In this document: positions 1 through 5,751 of the stretch, in pieces
How positions within the stretch are numbered: position 1 is the first letter of the stretch
Layout of the letters: each line of letters starts with the position of its first letter
Source of the DNA: an uncultured Lachnospiraceae bacterium
GTDB taxonomy: Bacteria > Bacillota > Clostridia > Lachnospirales > Lachnospiraceae
DNA length: 7,771 nt
Reading direction: 5' to 3'
Assembly: GCA_937877165.1 (NCBI GenBank)
Contig: CALEFO010000156.1
Coordinates: 1 to 7,771, forward strand
Translations under genes and position numbers: made by a program
Notes under the pieces: generated by a model
The model's database searches: none
Told to the model about the DNA's origin: nothing
What the model saw: only the letters and a program-made list of their open reading frames with translations

Positions 1-1
1 G

Positions 2-1048
2 GACGGCTTCCACTACACCCGCCAGTCCAACCCGACAAGGCAGCAGCTCGAGAGCATTGTTGCCGGCCTGGAAAACGGGACACAGGCGCTGGCCCTTTCC
101 AGCGGCATGGCTGCCATCACGCTTCTTCTCGAGCTGTTTGCTCCCGGGGACCAGCTGATCATCGACGAAGATCTGTACGGCGGAAGCGTCCGTCTTTTCC
201 ACGAAATCGGGGAGAAAAACGGCCTCTCCTTCACATCTGCGGATATCAGCAGGACGGACATTGAACCGCTCATCGGCCCGTCCACCAAGGCGGTCTACCT
301 CGAGACGCCCACCAATCCCATGATGCGCGTGACGGATCTCGAAAAGCTCTCCTGCATCACGAAAAAGCACGGCATTCTTCTTATTGTCGACAACACGTTC
401 CTGTCCCCTTACGCTCAGAATCCGCTGGACCTCGGAGCGGACATCGTCATCCACAGCGGGACGAAATTCCTCTGCGGCCACCACGACACCATCGGTGGCT
501 TCCTCGTTCTAAGAGACGAGGCTCTTGCCGAGCGGCTCCGCTACCTGTCCACTACGATCGGATTTGCTATGGCTCCGTTTGACTGCTGGCTGATGATGCG
601 CGGAATCCGGACACTGGCTGTCCGCATGGAGCGTGCCCAGGAAAATGCCGAACGGCTCGCCCGGTGGCTGGATACGAATCCCCATGTTCGCAAGACAATT
701 TACCCGGGACTTCCCAGCCACCCCGGATACGAAATCATGAAGCGGCAGGCGCGCGGCTTCGGCGCCATGATTTCCTTTGAGGTGGAATCCGCCGCCTTCG
801 CCCGTTCTGTCCTGAAGAATGTGGAACTCATCTACTTCGCCGAGAGCCTCGGCGGAACAGAAACTCTGATCACCTATCCGCTGACCCAAACCCATGCGGA
901 GGTTCCGGAGGAAATCCGGGAACGGAACGGCATCAACGACCGGCTCCTTCGCCTGTCCGTCGGCATCGAGGGCATTCAGGATCTGCTCGACGAATTCGAA
1001 CGGGTCTTTTCCATTGCCGCTGCAGAAGGCCAAGCGCCCCAAAAATAA
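2..1048 (+). CDS. PLP-dependent Cys/Met metabolism enzyme (cystathionine gamma-synthase/lyase-like), 5' truncated
   Basis: The reading frame is open from the left edge, so the start lies outside the window. 348 residues are visible, against roughly 380 for the family, so about 30-45 N-terminal residues are missing. An internal ATG at 107 is not the start, because the upstream codons already encode family sequence (YTRQSNPTRQQLE, then the SSGMAAI segment that helps hold the cofactor). The PLP lysine is in SGTKFLCGHHD (codon 464-466). Further family landmarks are ETPTNP, the VDNTF segment whose Asp contacts the pyridine nitrogen, and the C-terminal ITYP...THAEVP and LRLSVGIE blocks. Enzymes of this family carry out gamma- or beta-elimination or replacement in methionine/cysteine interconversion in the cytoplasm. 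Whether this one is MetB-, MetC-, or lyase-like cannot be decided from motifs alone; GHHD in place of the usual GHSD is a small oddity. A terminator follows directly. Confidence 0.93.
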   Translation, partial: DGFHYTRQSNPTRQQLESIVAGLENGTQALALSSGMAAITLLLELFAPGDQLIIDEDLYGGSVRLFHEIGEKNGLSFTSADISRTDIEPLIGPSTKAVYLETPTNPMMRVTDLEKLSCITKKHGILLIVDNTFLSPYAQNPLDLGADIVIHSGTKFLCGHHDTIGGFLVLRDEALAERLRYLSTTIGFAMAPFDCWLMMRGIRTLAVRMERAQENAERLARWLDTNPHVRKTIYPGLPSHPGYEIMKRQARGFGAMISFEVESAAFARSVLKNVELIYFAESLGGTETLITYPLTQTHAEVPEEIRERNGINDRLLRLSVGIEGIQDLLDEFERVFSIAAAEGQAPQK

Positions 1049-1052
1049 TTTC

Positions 1053-1091
1053 TTTGCCGGAATGTCCGATCGCGGCATTCCGGCAAATTTT
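1053..1091 (+). terminator. Intrinsic terminator after the PLP enzyme gene, probably bidirectional
   Basis: A perfect 12-bp stem (TTTGCCGGAATG at 1053-1064 pairs with 1076-1087) is extended inward by CCG/CGG around an ATCG loop with one bulged T. On the plus strand it is followed by TTTT. It begins five bases after the stop codon of the PLP enzyme. On the minus strand the hairpin is followed by GAAATTATTTTT, so it could also stop transcription coming from the HepT side. Confidence 0.85.
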
Positions 1092-1113
1092 CCCCACCCT
1101 CTGTATAGTGATG

Positions 1114-1179
1114 GAAGCAGATCATCAGACAGCGTCCCGCGGATCTCTCGCGTAGAGGACATCCATCCGGTACAACCGC
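1114..1179 (-). pseudogene. Decayed fragment of a paralogue of the HTH gene at 1949-2410
   Basis: These 66 bases align to 2039-2105, inside the intact HTH-like gene, with about 56 matches and one single-base deletion. Read on the minus strand they give RLYRMDVLYARDPRDAV and then run into stops where the intact gene continues ILMICF. Most differences are at third codon positions and only one residue changes (G to V) before the frameshift. This suggests an ancient paralogue that diverged under selection before it was broken, not a recent slip. Nothing corresponding to the N-terminal two thirds of the gene is found; the sequence upstream of the fragment (higher coordinates) is the HepT/MntA module. 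Confidence 0.75.
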
Positions 1180-1198
1180 CTGTTATCTAAAACTACAA

Positions 1199-1438
1199 TC
1201 AAATATACTGGAGACAGTACTTTTTCAGAGACGGAATATCATACTGTACCGTATCCCATAGGATATCAATGTCAATCAACTCACCAATTTGCAGGACACA
1301 TAATGCCACAGCATTCTGATAAATGAAATTGGAGGCGAAGGTGTCTTTCGAATTGCCAAAGGTATCTACTGTTTGAGAAATCTCGTCACAGTACCTGATC
1401 ATATGTTTTAGAATTGCCTGGTCGCGGTTAAGCTGCAT
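1199..1438 (-). CDS. HepT-like (HEPT domain) toxin with its catalytic segment deleted
   Basis: The product has 79 residues, whereas HepT-like proteins usually have about 110-120. The N-terminal helices (RDQAILKHMIRYCDEI, then NAVALCVLQIGEL at 42-54) and the C-terminal helix (DIDILWDTVQYDIPSLKK, 56-73) match the family. The block that normally lies between them is absent without loss of frame; the junction is near residues 55-56, about position 1273-1277. In the family this block, about 33-35 residues, contains the RX4-6H motif (typically RNxxAH) that forms the RNase active site and includes the tyrosine region modified by the antitoxin. The ORF overlaps the end of the MntA gene by 11 bp, the usual coupled arrangement. 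I infer that the protein could still fold partly as a helical bundle but is not an active RNase. The family match is strong; the deletion is inferred from known family architecture. Confidence 0.82.
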   Translation of the reverse strand: MQLNRDQAILKHMIRYCDEISQTVDTFGNSKDTFASNFIYQNAVALCVLQIGELIDIDILWDTVQYDIPSLKKYCLQYI

Positions 1439-1730
1439 ATAGCTCTACCTCATCCTTTCGAATCTGCTCCAGGAATTCCTGATCCAGACTTCCTGTCGTC
1501 AAAAGATCAACTTTCATTTGCAGAGCTTCCTGCACTTCCGTATAAAAACAGCACAAAGCAAAATATCCGCGTAGATTTCCCTTGTCAATTCTCAGGTCAA
1601 TGTCACTGGACTCAGTGTAATCTCCACGAGCCACCGATCCAAAAAGATACACTTTGGAAATGCTGTATTTTCGAGCAATCGGTGCAATGATTTTTCTTAA
1701 TTCATCAATAGAATAATCTTTTGCCTGCAT
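1428..1730 (-). CDS. MntA-like nucleotidyltransferase antitoxin (MNT domain)
   Basis: This 100-residue protein is a minimal nucleotidyltransferase of the DNA polymerase beta fold. It has the diagnostic GSX10DXD motif: G31-S32, ten residues, D43-I-D45, within FGSVARGDYTESSDID. A third carboxylate is likely D75 in MKVDLL. The VDLLTTGSL...EFLEQIRKDEVELY ending is typical of complete family members. In HepT/MntA systems the enzyme transfers AMP groups to a HepT tyrosine to silence the toxin. The gene is first in the pair, with its stop inside the HepT start region. A Shine-Dalgarno AGGAG (1739-1743) lies 8 nt before the ATG, which supports this start. All expected catalytic residues are present although the partner toxin appears disarmed. 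The pair lies in visibly AT-richer DNA than its neighbours, a sign of horizontal acquisition. Confidence 0.88.
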   Translation of the reverse strand: MQAKDYSIDELRKIIAPIARKYSISKVYLFGSVARGDYTESSDIDLRIDKGNLRGYFALCCFYTEVQEALQMKVDLLTTGSLDQEFLEQIRKDEVELYAA

Positions 1731-1756
1731 GTTGAAGTCTCCTGACTTTTGCCTAT

Positions 1757-1762
1757 ATTATA
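1757..1762 (-). promoter_or_regulatory. Candidate -10 element for the MntA/HepT operon
   Basis: A perfect TATAAT on the minus strand lies 26 nt upstream of the MntA start codon and just ahead of its AGGAG ribosome binding site. No good -35 hexamer is seen at 16-18 bp, so only the -10 element is claimed. The rest of the 218-bp gap between MntA and the HTH gene (1763-1948) is AT-rich and holds no coding sequence that I can support. Confidence 0.4.
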
Positions 1763-1948
1763 CACGTCAAAATGAAATCGCGTGATAATTTGGGTTATAT
1801 TTCTCATGAATCCTTTATTTTTCTCATTTTTGATGTATCGGATCCCCATACTTAAATTTCCAGAGAAGACTGTTATGTCTATTTTATCTCCTGTCTGCTC
1901 ATTTCGCCCCACCGCTGCGGTGAGAATAAGATATCTGCAATGAAAAAA

Positions 1949-2410
1949 TCACTCCTGCTTCCCACTGGGACGCAGCTGCTCCATTCCGTTCTTTTCCAGC
2001 AGTTCATTGACATCCGAAACGCTTCCCGGCCTCTGATTGAAGCAAATCATCAATATGGCATCACGGGGATCTCTTGCGTAGAGGCCATCCATCCGGTACA
2101 GCCGCAGTGCCCTCTGCGTCTCCTGTAAGGATAGCCTTGCCGCATAGCAGATGCGCAGGATCACATCCCGCTGCCTTGTCCGCTTCTCACCGGACAGGAG
2201 CTTATAGCCATAGCGCTGCGGGATGTCCGCCCGCAGGAACACCTCCTGCATCTGAAGGCCCTTTTCTTTCATCCGTTCCTTCATGTAAGTGCCAAATTCC
2301 TGGCGATTCTCCACAAGATCTTCCGAATGGTTTCTGAGATAATCACCGGCATCCGCCGGGTGAACGCTTCTTAATTCCTCTTCCAGCTCTCCGGTATTCT
2401 TTTTGAACAT
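1949..2410 (-). CDS. HTH/XRE-like regulatory protein divergent from the kinase gene
   Basis: This 153-residue protein begins MFKKNTGELEEELRSV. The start at 2410 is chosen because GAGGG (2418-2422) sits 7 nt upstream; an ATG 60 bp further upstream lacks such a site. An acidic N-terminal helix (about 8-35) is followed by a helix-turn-helix-like region (about 39-85: FGTYMKERM, VFLRADIPQRYGYKLLSGEK, RDVILRICYAARL). Next come LSLQETQRALRLYRMDGLYARDPRDAI (94-119) and a C-terminal helix ending in NELLEKNGMEQL. The pattern of a domain resembling XRE, with a conserved SGEKR turn and a LYARDPRDAI segment, recalls small proteins often encoded next to Ser/Thr kinases in Clostridia; that link is from memory and not checked. 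The divergent neighbour here is a kinase, so a role as its regulator, target or scaffold is plausible. DNA binding is inferred, not shown. A paralogue fragment survives at 1114-1179. Confidence 0.75.
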   Translation of the reverse strand: MFKKNTGELEEELRSVHPADAGDYLRNHSEDLVENRQEFGTYMKERMKEKGLQMQEVFLRADIPQRYGYKLLSGEKRTRQRDVILRICYAARLSLQETQRALRLYRMDGLYARDPRDAILMICFNQRPGSVSDVNELLEKNGMEQLRPSGKQE

Positions 2411-2519
2411 TGTTTTTCCCTCTGATATACTTTTTATGTAACCGTTTCGTGTCTGCCGGATCTTGAGCACATTCTCAGCAGTTCCAGCTTTGGATCACAT
2501 TTTCTATGATCGTTGTCCG

Positions 2520-2560
2520 GGAATATGCGGCCACAGATCGCCGTTCCGGAGGCATATTCC
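2520..2560. promoter_or_regulatory. 9-bp inverted repeat in the HTH/kinase divergent promoter region
   Basis: GGAATATGC (2520-2528) and GCATATTCC (2552-2560) are perfect inverted copies separated by 23 bp, ending 15 bp before the kinase ATG. A TATGAT at 2505-2510 could be a -10 element with a weak TTCCAG at 2482-2487 (17-bp spacing). Transcription would then begin just before the left arm. The repeat could be an operator for the divergently encoded HTH protein or a hairpin in the 5' leader. The arms are seen directly; function and promoter are inferred. Confidence 0.4.
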
Positions 2561-2575
2561 GCATTTTGAGGCCCG

Positions 2576-3325
2576 ATGATGTTTGATTCCATGCTTCCGA
2601 TTTCCTATTACCGTGAAATTGCCGATCTCAACAAGGATCATGGCGTCAGCGTGGTTCAGCACATCGAAACTCACAAAATTTATATCCGGAAGGTGATGCA
2701 GATCTACAGTCTTCCGGTCTACGAACAGTTATTTTACCACCCGGTTAGAGGAATTCCGCGCATCTATGCCATGTATGCAGCTCCGAACCACGGTCCGCTG
2801 ACGGTGATCGAGGAATATATTTCCGGCGACACCCTGCAGGAGGTTCTGAATCTCTGCGGTCCGCTCTCCGAGCAGGACGTGCTCTCCTTTGCATCGAAGC
2901 TCTGCGGCATTCTGAGCTCACTGCAGAGCTTTACTCCTCCCATCGTACACCGCGATATTAAGCCATCCAACATCATTTTAACCGAGGATGAACGGATCGT
3001 GCTTCTGGATCTGAATGCTGCCAGGCAAAATGACCACAAAGGCTCCCGCGACACACAGCTTCTCGGCACCGCCGGCTTTGCTGCTCCGGAGCAGTACGGC
3101 TTTGCCAGCTCTTCTCCCCGGGCAGACATCTATGCGGTCGGCATTCTGATGAAGGCTCTTCTGACGGGCGATGAATCCGGCAGCACGCCGCTCCCTTCTT
3201 CGGTCTCCCGCAGAACCCGTTCCATCATCGACCACTGCACGCAAATGGACCCGAAGAACCGCTATCCCTCCGCCGCGGCGCTCCAGAAGGCCCTGCACAG
3301 GCACCGGCCATTTCGAAATGTGTGA
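2576..3325 (+). CDS. Small cytoplasmic Hanks-type Ser/Thr protein kinase
   Basis: The 249-residue protein is essentially a single kinase domain with no membrane segment and no PASTA or other sensor domain. Visible landmarks are a probable ATP lysine K39 in YIRKVM, hinge-like VIEEYISGDTLQEVL, and the catalytic loop HRDIKPSNIIL (H125-R-D127, K129, N132). The metal-binding Asp145 is in DLN, replacing DFG. The APE-type segment is AAPEQYGF and the F-helix DIYAVGIL (D184). The C-terminal Arg is in DPKNRYPSA. The glycine-rich loop is degenerate: the region DHGVSVVQHIETHK has no GxGxxG. The catalytic residues are nevertheless complete, so activity is likely. GAGG at 2568-2571 is 4 nt from the ATG at 2576 and 7 nt from the in-frame ATG at 2579, so the latter may be the true start. 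The gene leads a probable operon with the zinc-ribbon membrane protein and is divergent from the HTH gene. Confidence 0.92.
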   Translation: MMFDSMLPISYYREIADLNKDHGVSVVQHIETHKIYIRKVMQIYSLPVYEQLFYHPVRGIPRIYAMYAAPNHGPLTVIEEYISGDTLQEVLNLCGPLSEQDVLSFASKLCGILSSLQSFTPPIVHRDIKPSNIILTEDERIVLLDLNAARQNDHKGSRDTQLLGTAGFAAPEQYGFASSSPRADIYAVGILMKALLTGDESGSTPLPSSVSRRTRSIIDHCTQMDPKNRYPSAAALQKALHRHRPFRNV

Positions 3326-3347
3326 TGATTCCGCAGGGGAATCCGCG

Positions 3348-3404
3348 ATGTGCCGAACCATTGCCGAAATTCAGGAAAGGATCTTGCAGCTCTTATGCAG
3401 TTAA
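3348..3404 (+). CDS. Possible 18-codon leader ORF between the kinase and zinc-ribbon genes
   Basis: An ATG at 3348 is preceded by AGGGGA with 7-nt spacing and encodes MCRTIAEIQERILQLLCS before TAA. Its end overlaps the preferred ATG (3395) of the next gene by ten bases in another frame, which would allow translational coupling. The RBS may instead serve the in-frame GTG at 3350, so this ORF is only a candidate; the peptide resembles nothing I recognise. Confidence 0.25.
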   Translation: MCRTIAEIQERILQLLCS

Positions 3405-4564
3405 TCAATTGTCCCAAATGTGGAAAACGCCTTCCCTCCAGCACCAGAGCGTGCCCGGACTGCGGATATGAATTTCCGCATGAGAAGAAGGCAAAGGTTT
3501 CGAAACATATGATGTGGCTTCTGCCGATGATTGGCGGCTGCATCCTTCTTGCCGCCCTGCGGCTGAGGATTTCTTTCTCCGGGCAGCATTCGCAGGAGGT
3601 GCGCACCCATGCTGCGTCTGCTTCTTCCGAAAGCCTGCCTGCTTCGTTGGATGTATCCTCTGATGTGATTGATGACGACTCTGCCGGCTCTTCTCCCGCT
3701 GACTCCGCCAGCTCCAGTTCCCCATCCATCAGCGGCACTGTTTCGGAAACGGATTTTCCCTTCCTCGGCGTCTACCGGGGCAGCGACTCCGACTACCTGA
3801 CACTGGATTCCGACGGTACGGCTTCGTATTACTGCTCGGAATATACGGATCTCTTCTGTCCATGGACCTACGAGAACGATGAAGTCTCCCTCTATCTTCC
3901 CAAGCTCCATTGCACCATCCGGGCCACAGTGTCAGCTCCCTGTCAGGAGCTTTTCTTTACAGCAGACAATCTCAGCTGGAACGACGAGAATTTCACCCGG
4001 ACGGATGACGTTCCCGAAATCATCCTGCGCGATTCCCGAAAATCCAACGACAACGCAGTCACCGTTCTGGAGGACGGGACACGTCGCTTCCGCATGGGCA
4101 GCTTCTCCTTCCCGCTGCCTTCGCAGTTCATTGACTATTCCGACTCCGCGGACACCAATAACATGCTCTCCGACTTTGTCAGCGCAGATGTACAGAACAA
4201 CTGCTACAGCCTTCTTGTTTTCTACAACGGTCCGAATTCTGTCTTGTACGCTTCCGGATGGAATAAGAAGAGCTTCTCTGCTGCTTCTGAAGAAATTCTT
4301 TCCGCCTGGTATGACGGCCTTGCCTTCGGCGAAGTATCCGAAACCTCCGTTGCGGGCAAGAAAGCCTATTGCCGCAGCTTTTCCGGCAGAAACAATCGCT
4401 ATTTCACCAGGCTCTCTGACGATGCCATGAAGGGCATCATCACATCGGTGTACGATGACGCCTCCGGGCACACGGTCTCCATCATCTTCGCCCAGACAAA
4501 AGGTGCCGTATGCGACGAAAGCAAGGATTATGAATCCATGCTGCAGAGCGCAGAGCTGGAATAG
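3395..4564 (+). CDS. Zinc-ribbon single-pass membrane protein with large extracytoplasmic region, kinase-linked
   Basis: This 389-residue protein (from ATG 3395) begins MQLINCPKCGKRLP. It has a four-cysteine zinc ribbon: C6-x2-C9, ten residues, C20-x2-C23-GYEF. A basic stretch (KKAKVSKH) precedes one transmembrane helix at about 39-55 (MMWLLPMIGGCILLAAL). A Ser/Ala/Asp-rich linker (about 62-119) and then two probable beta-rich parts follow: 121-207, starting FPFLGVYRGSDSDYLTLDSDG, and 226-389. The latter two I cannot assign to a family. The topology predicts the ribbon inside and the C-terminal part outside. An in-frame GTG at 3350 would add 15 residues, but the ribbon normally starts within a few residues of the Met, so 3395 is preferred; its RBS is poor, which may mean coupling to upstream translation. 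Position 69 bp behind the kinase suggests it is a substrate, receptor or anchor of that kinase. This is inference. Confidence 0.85.
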   Translation: MQLINCPKCGKRLPSSTRACPDCGYEFPHEKKAKVSKHMMWLLPMIGGCILLAALRLRISFSGQHSQEVRTHAASASSESLPASLDVSSDVIDDDSAGSSPADSASSSSPSISGTVSETDFPFLGVYRGSDSDYLTLDSDGTASYYCSEYTDLFCPWTYENDEVSLYLPKLHCTIRATVSAPCQELFFTADNLSWNDENFTRTDDVPEIILRDSRKSNDNAVTVLEDGTRRFRMGSFSFPLPSQFIDYSDSADTNNMLSDFVSADVQNNCYSLLVFYNGPNSVLYASGWNKKSFSAASEEILSAWYDGLAFGEVSETSVAGKKAYCRSFSGRNNRYFTRLSDDAMKGIITSVYDDASGHTVSIIFAQTKGAVCDESKDYESMLQSAELE

Positions 4565-4653
4565 CTGCCTTAGAACCTTGCTGGAAGGCCGTGGGCAGGT
4601 AATGACTCCAGCAAAAGAGGCCGTAAAAGAAGCATTGCTCAGAAAGATTCCTT

Positions 4654-5634
4654 TTATTTCAGCTCGTCGTCGATCCAGTCTTGATGGTCTGCATACTCCT
4701 CACGAACCTTCTTCTGATAGGCCTTATATGCTTCCTCGAAGCTTTCGTATTTCGTCGCATTTTTCTCCGACGTGAATGCCTCCGCAAGCTTGTCTGCATC
4801 TCCTTTGTGTTCAGAGACTGCATAGTACGTTTCCTTCTTATTGTTGATCCACTTCTCTCGTTCTCCGGTTTTCGATGTGGAAACATAGAAGGAATCCGTT
4901 CCATTAGTATTTCGTTGACAGACAATCACCGGAATCGTCTCTCCAGAAGCATTAATTTTCGACGTGTCCATCGAGGTCCAGAGGAAGTATCTGGCATTCT
5001 CCCCTTTCTGACAGGCCGGCGGATCCGCGAGATACGCCCATGTGCCGGTTCGGAAAAGATTATCCTTACTGGTATGCCCTTCCAGTCCCGGAACCAGCGT
5101 CGAGCCAGGACACTTTGAGTCGATTTCAAACTGAGAATTTGTCTTGCCTCGCATCAATTCCTGTGCAGCCCGGTGAATCGCATTGAAATCCTTCGCGGTT
5201 GCGTCCACACGGCCCGATATTCCGGTACCACCCGACCAGTTAAAAATCACTTTATTCTCCGTGGCATCATAGGTGATGGTACAGCTTCCCCCGGGGCCTG
5301 GCACACCAATCCACTGATCCGTATTGCCATCCATTTTATAATGCGTGATGCCAGCGAGCACCACCGGATCATAGCCCTGCCAGTTTTCCTGCTTCTGCTT
5401 CAGCGGAACTTCAGCTTGGTACGGCGCACCCTCTCCGCCGTTCGTAATGGCTTCTGCCATCAGCTCCGCATATTTCGACCGGACATTCGCGAGATCCGTC
5501 GCCTCCCGGCTCTTTTCCAGCTGACTGCTGAAGATCGGGATGGCGATCGCCACGAGAACGCCGATGATGGCAACAACTATCAGAAGCTCCGCAAGGGTAA
5601 AGCCATCATTCTGTATCTCCTCTTTCCTTTTCAT
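4654..5634 (-). CDS. Type IV prepilin-like protein, orphan
   Basis: This 326-residue protein has a classic class III signal. The short basic leader MKRKEEIQNDG is cut after G11, and the mature N-terminus FTLAELLIVVAIIGVLVAIA (12-31) has the conserved Glu at mature position 5. The hydrophobic helix anchors the subunit in the membrane and packs in the pilus core. The rest is a large C-terminal domain with four cysteines and Gly/Asn/Thr-rich segments, ending in a highly charged Lys/Glu stretch (EEAYKAYQKKVREEYADHQDW). At 326 residues it is larger than a typical major pilin, so a minor pilin, pseudopilin or adhesive subunit is possible. No prepilin peptidase, ATPase or platform gene is nearby. 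The frame stays open for 70 more codons upstream, but these lie in repeat DNA; the start at 5634 is set by the leader logic and by GGGG 7 nt upstream. Confidence 0.9.
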   Translation of the reverse strand: MKRKEEIQNDGFTLAELLIVVAIIGVLVAIAIPIFSSQLEKSREATDLANVRSKYAELMAEAITNGGEGAPYQAEVPLKQKQENWQGYDPVVLAGITHYKMDGNTDQWIGVPGPGGSCTITYDATENKVIFNWSGGTGISGRVDATAKDFNAIHRAAQELMRGKTNSQFEIDSKCPGSTLVPGLEGHTSKDNLFRTGTWAYLADPPACQKGENARYFLWTSMDTSKINASGETIPVIVCQRNTNGTDSFYVSTSKTGEREKWINNKKETYYAVSEHKGDADKLAEAFTSEKNATKYESFEEAYKAYQKKVREEYADHQDWIDDELK

Positions 5635-5641
5635 CCTTCTA

Positions 5642-5691
5642 CCCCACTGAGTCAAAATCCGCGAAGGCGGTTTTGCCGAATGTGGCAGCCG
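5642..5691. repeat. 50-bp direct repeat, copy 1 (next to pilin start)
   Basis: This is 48/50 identical to 5752-5801 with a 110-bp period. It contains the imperfect palindrome GTCAAAA...TTTTGCC around a CCGC-GAAG-GCGG hairpin. On the minus strand its last bases, GGGG (5642-5645), lie 7 nt from the pilin ATG and probably form part of its ribosome binding site. Confidence 0.9.
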
Positions 5692-5711
5692 GTGCGTCAG
5701 CACCGATGCTG
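5691..5711. repeat. Two overlapping small hairpins in the repeat spacer
   Basis: GGTGC-GTCA-GCACC (5691-5704) and CAGCA-CCGA-TGCTG (5698-5711) share bases, so only one can form at a time. They lie between direct-repeat copy 1 and the 34-bp palindrome. Such mutually exclusive stems can be a switch, but they may simply reflect the palindromic make-up of a mobile repeat. Confidence 0.5.
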
Positions 5712-5713
5712 CT

Positions 5714-5747
5714 GTTTGAAAGTGACATATCGATGTCACTTTCAAAC
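5714..5747. repeat. Perfect 34-bp palindrome (15-bp arms, 4-nt loop)
   Basis: GTTTGAAAGTGACAT (5714-5728), ATCG loop, then ATGTCACTTTCAAAC (5733-5747), with no mismatch. No T tract follows on either strand, so it is not an intrinsic terminator. It lies midway between the two 50-bp direct repeats, in the region upstream of the pilin gene. It could be a core of a small dispersed repeat element, a protein-binding site, or a leader-RNA hairpin. Confidence 0.9.
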
Positions 5748-5751
5748 TTAC

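Noticed and set aside
509..1162. Long minus-strand ORF opposite the PLP enzyme
   Set aside because: It is an antisense shadow of the enzyme gene that only happens to begin in the HTH remnant and runs through the terminator hairpin.
1697..1912. A 71-codon minus-strand ORF overlapping the MntA start
   Set aside because: It overlaps the well-supported MntA start and its promoter/RBS, has no recognisable sequence, and lies in AT-rich DNA.
1910..1922. Short palindrome CACCGCTGCGGTG downstream of the HTH gene
   Set aside because: It would leave a 1- to 3-nt loop, is short, and has no T tract in the needed direction.
4578..4614. 8-bp inverted repeat TTGCTGGA/TCCAGCAA between the convergent zinc-ribbon and pilin genes
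   Set aside because: The loop is 21 nt and no T tract follows on either strand, so it is not a credible intrinsic terminator. It may still be a weak hairpin.
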